Shown piece after piece: positions 56,395-64,000 of a DNA stretch of 64,000 nt. The translations under genes and the position numbers were made by a program. Positions within the stretch are counted from its first letter, which is position 1. The number at the start of each line of letters is the position of its first letter. A model generated the notes under the pieces. It was given only the letters and a program-made list of their open reading frames with translations, was not told the origin of the DNA and made no database searches. The stretch is from Euptelea pleiosperma (lineage: Eukaryota > Streptophyta > Magnoliopsida > Ranunculales > Eupteleaceae): the NCBI GenBank assembly GCA_035048495.1, contig CM068551.1, positions 13,890,248 to 13,954,247 on the forward strand, written 5' to 3'.

Positions 56395-57020
56395 GTAAAA
56401 TATTTACCACTTTTGTATTACAAGTTCAAAACTGAATAATTCGATCATGTTCAAAAATGTGCGAATCTTTCCAAACCTTTCTATAGGACGTACGTTGTTT
56501 GGTTTGGTTTTACAAAAATTCGCATGGTTTGCGAATAAATCGAGAATTTATTTTACGCTAGTCCAACAGCACAATTGAATATCGTCCTGTCTTTGGGGTC
56601 TAAATGTATTAATCCAAGACGGATTGTTCACATAAGACAATGCTCAGTTAGCAATTCAAGTGCGGCAAAACTGCAGTGCAGAAAATGTTTAAGTACAATT
56701 CGGGTTTATCATTTAAAAATGTGTTAAAAAATCCGGCAAAAATAAAACACAAGAAACAAAATATTGGCAATTTTTTGTCTTATAAAATGAATTTTCATGT
56801 TTAAAAATAAATAATGTGGGAATAATAGTCGAAAAAGTTCATGAATTATTAGAGAATAATTCGGTCATGTATGTTCAAAAATGCGTAAATTTTTCATTAT
56901 CTTTGAGTAGTAGGATGTTGTTCGGTTCGTTTGTTTGGATAATTCATACGGTTCATGTATAATTTGCGAATAATTCGAGAATTTGCTAACTATGACCAGG
57001 CTAAGGTTAGTCCAAGTCGA
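56395..57020. repeat. Two diverged direct repeats of about 165 bp
   Basis: 56430-56580 and 56850-57015 share AATAATTCG(A/G)TCATG, TTCAAAAATG(T)GCG, GGACGTACGTTGTTTGGTTTGG/GGATGTTGTTCGGTTCG, TTTGCGAATAA…TCGAGAATTT and GCTA(A)GGTTAGTCC. No coding signal. Confidence 0.55.
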
Positions 57021-57051
57021 ATCTCCTTATAAAGAATAAATTTTGCACTTA

Positions 57052-57300
57052 GGCCCTGCTTGGTAGCTCTGCGAACGTTCATGCAAATGTTAGCAGCATT
57101 TCCGAGCTTGGTGGCAAAACATCTAACAAATATTTGCATAGGACCCACCAATTTGAACAAACATATATCTCAAATTGTAGGTCCAGCAAGGGATTGGCAT
57201 GACACCCATACAGTCAGTCCTCAAAGAATATGCCACGTGGCTTCTATTGTAGGCTGTTATTGGCCTCGATGACAGTCCACTGTGAGAGAATTTTTTAGAA
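57052..57300. repeat. Solitary PIF-like end and half a family-A foldback
   Basis: GGCCCTGCTTGGTAG at about 57053 looks like a PIF-type TIR, but no partner end was found. A family-A half (GGTCCAGCAAGGGATTGGC … GTCAGTCCTCAAAGAATATG … CCACGTGGCTTCTATTG) follows at 57180-57290. Confidence 0.45.
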
Positions 57301-57317
57301 TTGAAAACTGCTGTACA

Positions 57318-57712
57318 CTGGAGTTAAACTTTGGTCACAGTGCGTGCTGACCAAAGACGGTCACAGCCCACAATACGAGCCACGTGGCATACTATTAGAG
57401 GGTGCTGACTGTATGGATGTTTGGCCAATCACTAAGTCAACCGACAAACCAAAGATAAACCTGATCAGTGATTTCTAAGCATTGCATTGAAGTTATTTCA
57501 TGGGTTAATTTTAACCGTAGAAATTTGAGCATTATTGGGAGTTAATTGGGTGCAAAGAGCCAAATGTTGTAAATCACTAATCAGGCTGATTTGTGGTTTG
57601 CAGGTCCACCGAGGAACTAGCCAAACATCCATCAACGCCCTCTAATTGTGTGCCACGTGGCTCATATTTGGGCTCTGACCCGCTTCGGTCACCACGCACT
57701 GTGACTGTTACC
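57318..57712. repeat. Complete family-A foldback MITE
   Basis: The outer words TTGGTCACAGTGCGTG (left) and CGGTCACCACGCACTGTGAC (right) are inverted. Inner arms include CACAATACGAGCCACGTGGC / GTGCCACGTGGCTCATATTTG and ACCTGATCAGTGATTTCTAAG / CACTAATCAGGCTGATTTG. Two G-box cores, one per arm. Confidence 0.75.
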
Positions 57713-57739
57713 GAATTTTAGTCGTGGTACACTGTAGGT

Positions 57740-58140
57740 CTCACAATTAGAGGTTTAAGAGAATTTTTTGAAAATTAAAGTAGTGTACATTGTAGGTCTG
57801 ACAATGACAAGAGGTTAGATACTTCCATGACCAACATTTTTGACCAACACCTTGGTGTACCCTCATAGAAGATGAATCAATGGCTGATTTTTTGTGGGGA
57901 TGATCATTTCTAACACCGTTAAATGTGGTTTTCAAGTTACATGGTGAAAATTGACGGTCCATAATTCTTCAACTTCTAAACCAGTCTATGAATATCAGAA
58001 TGATTTGAATTTTTGTGAGGATGATCTCCTCACCATAGAGATCATCCTCACCAAAAATCAGCCATTGATTCATCTTCTATGAGGGCACCAAGGTGTTGGT
58101 CAAAATTGTTGGTCACGAGAGCACGACCCTATATCATTAT
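57740..58140. repeat. Family-B foldback MITE, copy 2
   Basis: The arms CCAACACCTTGGTG…GAAGATGAATCAATGGCTG and CCATTGATTCATCTTCTATGAGGGCACCAAGGTGTTGG are inverted. It shares the inner words GAGGATGATCTCCTCACC and GACGGTCCATAATTCTTCAA with the copy at 35314, but its outermost ends differ (no GGGGGACAAC). Confidence 0.65.
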
Positions 58141-58477
58141 AACGGACACCTAACCATGTCAAGTAAGTCAAAAACTGGTCAAACAATTATTATTTTATTA
58201 TTTATTACAATGACCTCTCGTTGACAATGCTGCAATGGTCCCTTATCGTTACCTTCGTAAAGAGTTACCTATAAACGTGAAGATTCCCGTCCAAGCGTTG
58301 GACAATCACACAACTTCGAAGAATGTCCACTTGTTTGAACAAAAGGTTTTAAATGGTCAATAACGGACACCCAACATTACCATTATGTAGCGGAAACCTA
58401 ATATGACATAATGGTAATAATTTTTTTTTCTTTTTGAAAAATGCGTTATCATTATGTCACATCCAAGTAAAAAATAT

Positions 58478-59355
58478 ATCTATATAACAAAGCAGGGAAG
58501 TTGTCTCCCCAGTTATACCCCCTCTTATATGTTTCAATAAAGAAGGGCCAAGATCTTATCCCCTAACTAGACAGTCGATCTCAGCCACTCACACCAAATT
58601 TTGGCAAATGCTTTGTCCGGAATTGCCGTGTGCATGGGCCACCCACTATCAATATAACAAGTGGCTGTGGTTTTCTTATACCCCCTCTGATCTTATATGG
58701 CTTCAATAATGAGTGGCTAAGATCAACTATACTTCATTTTGATGGCTGAGATTAACTCCCACCCAATTTTGACAAACACTTTGTTGGAAAGTGCCGCGAG
58801 CACGGGCCACCCACGCATATATCAAGACAACTCAGTGTATTCTCTTATCTTATCCATCCATCTAATGTGGACGGTTAGATAAAGAGTGGTTGAGATCAAA
58901 TCCATCGATCTAATGTGGACGGTTAGATTTCAGCCACTCAATCTACTTCATTTGACCTCAATTTATTCAAAATTTAAATTTCAACACCGTTATTATTTGT
59001 TATTTCTGTTATTTTTCCATTTCTCCCTATGTGCGTTACAATCCGTTATAACAGCCGTTATAATGGAAAAACTGTAACGCCCCAGTCCATTATACCGTTT
59101 GAGTGCCGAAGGCACCCAAATTTTGCCAACGCTTTTGTCGGAGAGTGCCGTGGGCATGGGCCATTTACTATTCTATATAACAAAACACATTGGTTGTCTC
59201 CCTACTTATACCTCATCTTATAAGCATCAACAAAGAAGGGCCGAGATCTAATCCTCCCCCAAATGGATGGTGGATATCCGCCACTCACCTGATTTTGGCA
59301 AATTCTTTGTCGAGGAGTGCCGATGGCACGGGGTTCCCATTAGTATATATATATC
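58478..59355 (+). repeat. Helitron-like tandem block, four units
   Basis: The units begin near 58485, 58648, 58818 and 59168 with (TCTAT)ATAACAA(A)… CTTATACC…, and pass through AAGAAGGGCC(A/G)AGATC, CAATTTTG(A/C)CAAA and TTTGTC(G)GAG(A)GTGCCG. They end in a GC hairpin GTGCCG-NN-GGCACGGGCCACCCA (58623, 58786, 59144, 59315). A short 3' hairpin near the end is the hallmark of Helitrons, but the terminal CTAG is not clean. Unit three is interrupted at about 58985-59101 by an ATAACGG-type MITE fragment. Confidence 0.5.
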
Positions 59356-59848
59356 ACAAACCCTTATTTTAGGCAAGGAGCCGTGTTGACAGAAGCCATG
59401 GGGAGCAAGCCAGGCTAGACCTGGGCCGAGCAGAGCCGGGAGAGGGGATTTCTACTCTAAGGCACAGCTACTACACAAGGAGGAAACCTGCGTCTATGAG
59501 ATTGAATCCATGACTTCCCGCAAGAGGAGGGTACACACTAACCATAAAATAACTCTTTATTTTTATTGATATCAACGATAGGTAGAAGCCGTGGCATGTT
59601 TTGCTCCTTTTAATGGGTTGGTTTTTATGTGTCTGATTCGAGCATTATTTGAGGGTACTCAGAACCAATGGCTATAAATCACCAATCACACTGATTTTTT
59701 ATTTGTAAGTCCACCTAGGGATGGGCCAAACATCCATACAGACAGTGGTCTTTAAGAGCGTGCCACGTGGAAAGTGAACTTTGAAAAATTTATGCAAAAA
59801 AAATTATCACATGTTCTCATACATAAAAATGTTACTATCAATATTTAA
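59356..59848. other. Intergenic stretch with a family-A half hairpin
   Basis: GAGCATTATTTGAGGGTAC … GATGGGCCAAACATCCATACAG … GTGCCACGTGGAAAG at about 59640-59775 is a family-A half. No gene is seen. Confidence 0.4.
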
Positions 59849-60514
59849 GGGCCTATTTGGTAGGTCACCGTGGCAGGAAAATAAAATATTTTTGTGCGTT
59901 AATATTCGCCCGGGCTTGTTTGGCAAGCATTTGCCAGCACCAAATATTTAGCCGGGCCCACAAATTTACCTGCCGCGCTAGGAAAAATATTTGATCACCT
60001 CCGCATCCCAAGTAAATAATTCCACACCAAATAAGCCATGGTGACATAATTCCACACCTTTGATGATTCTCTAATATATAAAAAAAAAAAAAAAGATAAA
60101 AATGATACTATACATCCTGTGACCTAATATGTAGGTCCCCCACTCACCTAACCCATAATTGACTTACTTTGATATGTGGAACCCACACAAATTGAAGTAA
60201 AATGAAGTAAGCTATCTAAAACAAGTACCAAACGTTGCTAAATATTGATATGCACAAATATTTAGCCAGACGAATATTATTGAAAATAGTGATTTTCCTA
60301 TGAGAAAAAAAAAATTCCCACCAAAACTTATTCGGTGTGAAAATATTTACTAAAGGGGCGAGGTGATCAAATGTTTTACCGCCGCAGCAGATAAATTTGT
60401 GAGCTCGGTTATATATTCGACTCGAGCAAATGCGCGCCAAACTTGCCCGGGAAAATATTAGCGCGCACAAATATTTTATTTTCCCGCGGGAGTGGCCTAC
60501 CGAACATGCCCCAA
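59846..60514. mobile_element. PIF/Harbinger-like MITE
   Basis: The element is 59849-60511 (663 bp). The left end is GGGCCTATTTGGTAGGTCACC, and the right end inverted is GGGCATGTTCGGTAGGCCAC. Similarity continues through GGAAAATAAAATATTT(T)GTGCG, giving inverted ends of about 50 bp and more. Flanks are TAA and CAA, close to the PIF target TAA. The ends match the right end of the 3.6-kb element 47486-51094. Confidence 0.72.
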
Positions 60515-60869
60515 GAGTCAAGGAAGATTCATGTGTCCAACTGCCTTAGACAGCCACATGTGAAGTTAAATTTTTTATTTTTTATTATTTGGTTTCATTA
60601 TTTTTCCAAAATAATGCAGTGGTTGAGCATTTCAAAAATAGAATATTATTATTAAAAACCCACTTTCAATATTTAAGAGTTTCCTATAAATTGGAAGATT
60701 CGTATCCAATTGCGTTGGACAACCACACAGGTTTGATAAAAAATAAAAAAATAAAAAACCACTCACATACGTTTGAACCAAGATATTAAATCTGTCGATA
60801 AATTGTTTGCTGTTCTTGAGGACATCAAAATTTGAAGTCTCCCCTCCCACAAAATGACACCTCGATCAT
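60515..60869. other. Intergenic stretch, no gene seen
   Basis: It contains the phrase GCGTTGGACAACCACACA (also near 58293 and 63241). No coding signal is convincing. Confidence 0.3.
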
Positions 60870-61130
60870 CTTTACGGACCTCCTGACTTTTTGGATGTTT
60901 GTTCCACCTCTTGATCGATGTATATACCAAAAATCGGTTTGATCGATGATTTCTAACAGGTATATTTTAACTTCTGGAAAGCTAATGTTCAAATCCATGG
61001 CCAGAAATCACAATATTAAAACACTAAATCCAACAGATAGAAATCACCAAATAAGCTATATATAGATCCATCAAGAGGTGGACCAAACATCTATAAAATT
61101 AGTGGGCCCTCAAGAGTGTTCCACTTGGCA
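60870..61130. repeat. Family-A foldback copy
   Basis: TTTGGATGTTTGTTCCACCTC and CCAAAAATCGGTTTGATCGATG mirror GGATCCACCAAGAGGTGGACC-like words and GAGTGTTCCACTTGGC at the right. Partly decayed. Confidence 0.5.
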
Positions 61131-61249
61131 TTTTGGGAGAGGGAGTTCAAACTTGGAAGTTATCAACAGACATAAAACTCCTGCTCTTAAACCTGTTCGG
61201 AAATAAAGAGACGGGTTAAGGGGTTGCGTATTGTCCTAACAGCAGTACG

Positions 61250-61665
61250 GAAAAATCTATGATACCGACTTCTGTATCAAAATTTTGATGCAGAAGTCCC
61301 TCAATTTGCCACGTAGTAGACTACTTCGGGGCCACTTTCCCTCTGAATGTTTGGCCCACATCTTCGTGAACCCACACACCAAAATTCAATGTGATTAGTG
61401 AATTCTAGCCATTGGATTTGAGCACTTTTTCATCATGGGCTTAGAACCAACTCATAGGCCGGTTCATAAACCCATGACCAAAAAGTGCTCAAATCCTACG
61501 GCTCAAAATCACCCATTACGCTGATTTTTTGTGTGTAGGTCAATCGTAGTGTGGGCCAAACATTCAGGGGGCAAGTGGTCCCGAAAGAGTCTACTACATT
61601 TCAATTTGAGGACTTCTGCATCAAAATTTTGATACAGAAATCTGCATCAAAAACAGCCCAGTACC
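61250..61665. repeat. Family-C foldback MITE, copy 2
   Basis: Left end GACTTCTGTATCAAAATTTTG…GCAGAAGTCC and right end GGACTTCTGCATCAAAATTTTG are each palindromic and mutually inverted. Arms GTGATTAGTGAATTCTAGCC and AAGTGCTCAAATCCTACGG meet at CTCATAGGCCGGTTCATAAACC. The full length folds on itself. Confidence 0.78.
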
Positions 61666-61689
61666 GTTTTAGGCCATGCAGCACAATCT

Positions 61690-61850
61690 TTGGGGTCCAC
61701 TGACCAATTAGCGATTGGCCCAACCCTTGATGAACCTACACATGAATAATTAATCAGTTTGATTGGTGTTCTATAGCCATTCAATCTGAGTACCCAAAAA
61801 TAATATTCAAATCCAACGGCTTGAAATCACCTGAAGACTTGTCAGACTCG
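61690..61850. repeat. Half family-A foldback
   Basis: TGGGGTCCACTGACC…GATTGGCCCAACCCTTGATG … GTACCCAAAAATAATATTC … GGCTTGAAATCACC. Confidence 0.45.
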
Positions 61851-62060
61851 TCATATTTATTGGATTCCGTTTACCTTTTCTAGCTTATTGGCTATCAAAC
61901 TCTAAAGCTGCCCATATTGTCTTTTCGAAGTTCGATCTGTTGCTAGGGACTAGTCAGTGAACATCTCAATCCAAAGGTATATGATTTTCTTTTCTGGAAA
62001 TGCTTATCATTTACTTGTTATGCATCCATCTCTCTGAAGCTTTCATGTTTAACAATTTAT
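61850..62060 (+). promoter_or_regulatory. Conserved upstream block of NLR copy 2 (possible 5'UTR exon)
   Basis: This is the counterpart of 26385-26570 upstream of NLR copy 1: ATTGGATTCCGTTTACC … ATTGTCTTTTCGAAGTTC … CAATCCAAAG|GTATAT. A plausible donor in the same place in both copies suggests a non-coding first exon; promoter conservation is the alternative. About 1.5 kb separates it from the ATG, with repeats inserted between. Confidence 0.4.
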
Positions 62061-62236
62061 GCGTTAATATTTCATGAAAACTAAGTACATATTGGAGTTG
62101 ATTTTTAGGGTTCTTTATGGCTTCGCATGCGCTTCGTTTTCATTTAAACGAACATATAATTCGCTCAGTAATTAGTTAGTAATCCTGATTTTGCTTTCTA
62201 TCACCCAAGAATTCTGATTTAATTGAGTTCGTTCCG

Positions 62237-62256
62237 AGAGAGAGAGAGAGAGAGAC
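62237..62256. repeat. (GA)n microsatellite
   Basis: A short GA run upstream of NLR copy 2. Confidence 0.9.
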
Positions 62257-62419
62257 GAGCAGAGAGGAAAAAGAAAAGGGATTCACTTTTTTGTCTCAAG
62301 TCTAACAGGTATGAGATCTCATAGGCTAGATGGAGGCAGACCTTATGAGTAATTTTTCCAGAAAAAATTTACCATCAATTATCTGTGGTCAGAAACGTCT
62401 TTGGTCATGAACAGGTCAC

Positions 62420-62490
62420 CAACGCCCATATGAGCCACGTGGCACATTCTTAGAGACCACTGACCGTATGGATAGTTGGCAAAGTTATCC
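62420..62490. repeat. Family-A foldback fragment
   Basis: ATGAGCCACGTGGCACATTC, TTAGAGACCACTGACCGTA, then TGGATAGTTGG. One arm tip only. Confidence 0.5.
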
Positions 62491-62538
62491 GGTTCAGTTA
62501 CTTGATTGTTGATTAGTGAGGTGCAATTGTGAGCTGGG

Positions 62539-62861
62539 TCTAGGGGTATTAATGGACCGGCTTAACTGTGCTCGAGTCTTGCTCAAGCCTTCCCCGTCCA
62601 TTACAAGCACCACATTTTAGGCCCAATCCTGGACCATTAATAGATGTAACAGTCCGGGCCTTTAGTTTTTGGGCCGGTCTTAAGGCAATTGTTGTGAAAC
62701 ATGCATTAAGCCCACGCCCAGATCATTTAACTATCTGCCCTAAGTATGATAGTTAATTAATTAGACCCAGCCCATCAATCCTATAGATGTAGCCGAAGTT
62801 TGTGAACATTAGGGCCGGACCTAAAAGCCCATTAAGCCAGTTGGACCATTAACACTGCTAG
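62539..62861. mobile_element. hAT-like GGGCC-rich MITE
   Basis: Inverted ends CTAGGGGTATTAATGGACC (62539) and GGACCATTAACACTGCTAG (ending 62861). The interior is rich in GGGCCGG, AAGCCC and GGACC words; part (62640-62780) matches 27450-27620. No clear 8-bp duplication remains. Confidence 0.5.
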
Positions 62862-62989
62862 ACTCCGAAAGGAACATAATGGGATGTCTGGCTATCTTTT
62901 ATGTTCTCCCAAAAAAAGGGACCGAAAGTTCAATTAATGGACCCTATCAGCAAATCAGAATAGGAATATTCCATCTCTTCTTCGGCTCG

Positions 62990-63250
62990 GCTGTACATTG
63001 ATTCAGGAAATTTTCCTTAGGTGGACTTACAGACCAAAAATCAGCATGATTGATGAGTTCTAACGTTTGGATTTTAGTCCTTCCAACCACGGGATTCGAG
63101 CATTATTGGGGTACTCTGGGATCAAATGGTTAGAAATCAGCAATCAGGCCAATTTTTGGTTTGTAGGTCCACTTAGGGATGGACCAAACATTCATACGGT
63201 CAGTGATCATTAAGATTGCTAGGTGGTTCATACAGCCAAGTGCGTTGGAC
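62990..63250. repeat. Family-A foldback copy upstream of NLR copy 2
   Basis: GGTGGACTTACAGACC, CAAAAATCAGCATGATTG and GAGCATTATTGGGGTACTC mirror CAGCAATCAGGCC, GTTTGTAGGTCC and GGATGGACCAAACATTCATACG. Confidence 0.6.
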
Positions 63251-63600
63251 AACCACACAATTTCAAATAACATCAATGGTTTAAGGCCATTGGCAGTTGA
63301 ATTCAAGAGATATATGGTCCACGAGGCAACAACAACTCTATTCAGTCGTGTATTAACTATACTTGCGTGTTTTTATTTGACCCGCGACATGTTTAAGAAC
63401 TGATGAAGTTGAGTTGATGCAAGCAGGATTCAGATGGCTTCAACCATTGCTTTCCACCTTCCTCACTAAGTCGGAGATCTTCCTTTGTCGCTAAAGTTAC
63501 AAAAGAGGTACCACGAACTTTTTCTCTTTCCTTGCCAACTGCCAAGTTTCTCTTTCATTCGGTTCACATTCGGTTCATTTGCTTAGTTTCTTCTCCAAAA

Positions 63601-64000
63601 ATGGCCACCGCAATCTTGTCCATCTTGGCTACACCCATCACGGAATTAGGAAAGTGTTTGTTTGTTCCTCTTAAGCGCCAGATCAGTTATCTTATCAACT
63701 ATGAGAAGAACCTTGCTAACTTTCGGGTTGAAGCGAGTTCTCTGAGTGGAAAGAGAAATGATGTCCAAACCTTGGTAGAAGAGGCTAGAAGGAGATTGGA
63801 ACAACCCACTGAAGAAGTGCAAGATTGGCTGAGAAGGGCAAACGACATTGAAGTAGATTTGAGGAAACTAAATGGAGATGCTAGTCAGAACACTAGATGT
63901 CTCAAGGGATTGTGTCCAGATTGGAGCTCACGTCGTCGGTTAAGTAAACAAGCGGTGGAGAAGTTCAGTGTTGTCAAAGAACTCCGAGAACAAGGGCATG
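63601..64000 (+). CDS. RPS5-like CC-NB-LRR resistance gene, 5' part (runs off window)
   Basis: The ATG at 63601 opens a frame that continues uninterrupted to the window edge (133 codons). It encodes MATAILSILATPITELGKC, then a coiled-coil region with YLINYEKNLANFRVEASS, LVEEARRRLEQPTEEVQDWL and the NTRCLKGLCPDW segment. This matches the N-terminus of the 27803 pseudogene at about nine residues in ten. The P-loop would lie about 150 bp beyond the edge. The 5' flank is also shared (from 63398, GATGAAGTTGAGTTGATGCAAG). Whether this copy is functional cannot be judged here. Confidence 0.88.
   Translation, partial: MATAILSILATPITELGKCLFVPLKRQISYLINYEKNLANFRVEASSLSGKRNDVQTLVEEARRRLEQPTEEVQDWLRRANDIEVDLRKLNGDASQNTRCLKGLCPDWSSRRRLSKQAVEKFSVVKELREQGH

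Noticed and set aside
57052..57290. A complete PIF-like MITE starting at GGCCCTGCTTGGTAG
   Set aside because: No inverted partner end or TAA duplication could be found; only a single end is supported.

Overview
This is nuclear DNA from a flowering plant, in a repeat-dense region. The evidence is a glutaredoxin gene with GT-AG introns, two RPS5-class CC-NB-LRR resistance genes, plant-type copia and L1 elements, and a very large load of small DNA transposons. I cannot fix the species. The RPS5-class NLR and the repeat set suggest a non-grass angiosperm, but that is a weak inference. There are no operons, CRISPR arrays or recognisable rRNA or tRNA genes.

Only three loci look like ordinary host genes. 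(1) A chloroplast glutaredoxin of the GrxS12 type (minus strand, 10310-12627) has three recognisable exons and a last exon that I cannot find. (2) An RPS5-like CC-NB-LRR gene (plus strand, about 27803-30800) is a pseudogene with several frameshifts, missing LRR segments and a 3' end cut by a foldback repeat. (3) A second copy of the same NLR starts at 63601, is open as far as it is visible, and runs off the right edge. Sequence upstream of the two NLR start codons is also duplicated.

Layout: 0-7.5 kb is layered hAT-like MITEs, gypsy-like and copia-like fragments and one reverse copia LTR. 7.5-10.1 kb is an L1-type LINE with a poly(A) tail beside glutaredoxin exon 3. 10.3-12.6 kb is the glutaredoxin gene, with an RTE LINE 3' end in intron 2. 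13.1-15.9 kb is a three-level nest of foldback, long-TIR and hAT elements. 16-18.8 kb is gene-poor. 18.8-20.0 kb is a 153-bp minisatellite. 20-22.4 kb is AT-rich. 22.4-25.5 kb is a decayed copia element with a 3' LTR and a hAT MITE inside RNase H. 26.4-30.8 kb is the broken NLR. 31-35.8 and 38.7-44.3 kb are two diverged copies of one unidentified segment. 36.5-37.8 kb is a minus-strand LTR with an array of paired CCAAT motifs. 38.8-41.2 and 51.7-54.4 kb are two solo LTRs of one family in opposite orientation. 44.8-51.5 kb is a LINE split by a 3.6-kb PIF/Harbinger-like element. 54.5-63.4 kb is mostly foldback MITEs, a Helitron-like tandem block and a PIF-like MITE.

The most informative feature is the insertion record. 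Many elements have target-site duplications readable directly in the sequence (8 bp for five hAT-like elements, 3 bp for PIF, 5 bp for the solo LTRs), and the interrupted hosts rejoin sensibly across them. I see no novel enzymatic system. The candidates for something under-described are the family of hAT-like MITEs packed with short motif arrays, the foldback MITE families that carry G-box (CACGTG) cores, and the hairpin-bearing minisatellite.
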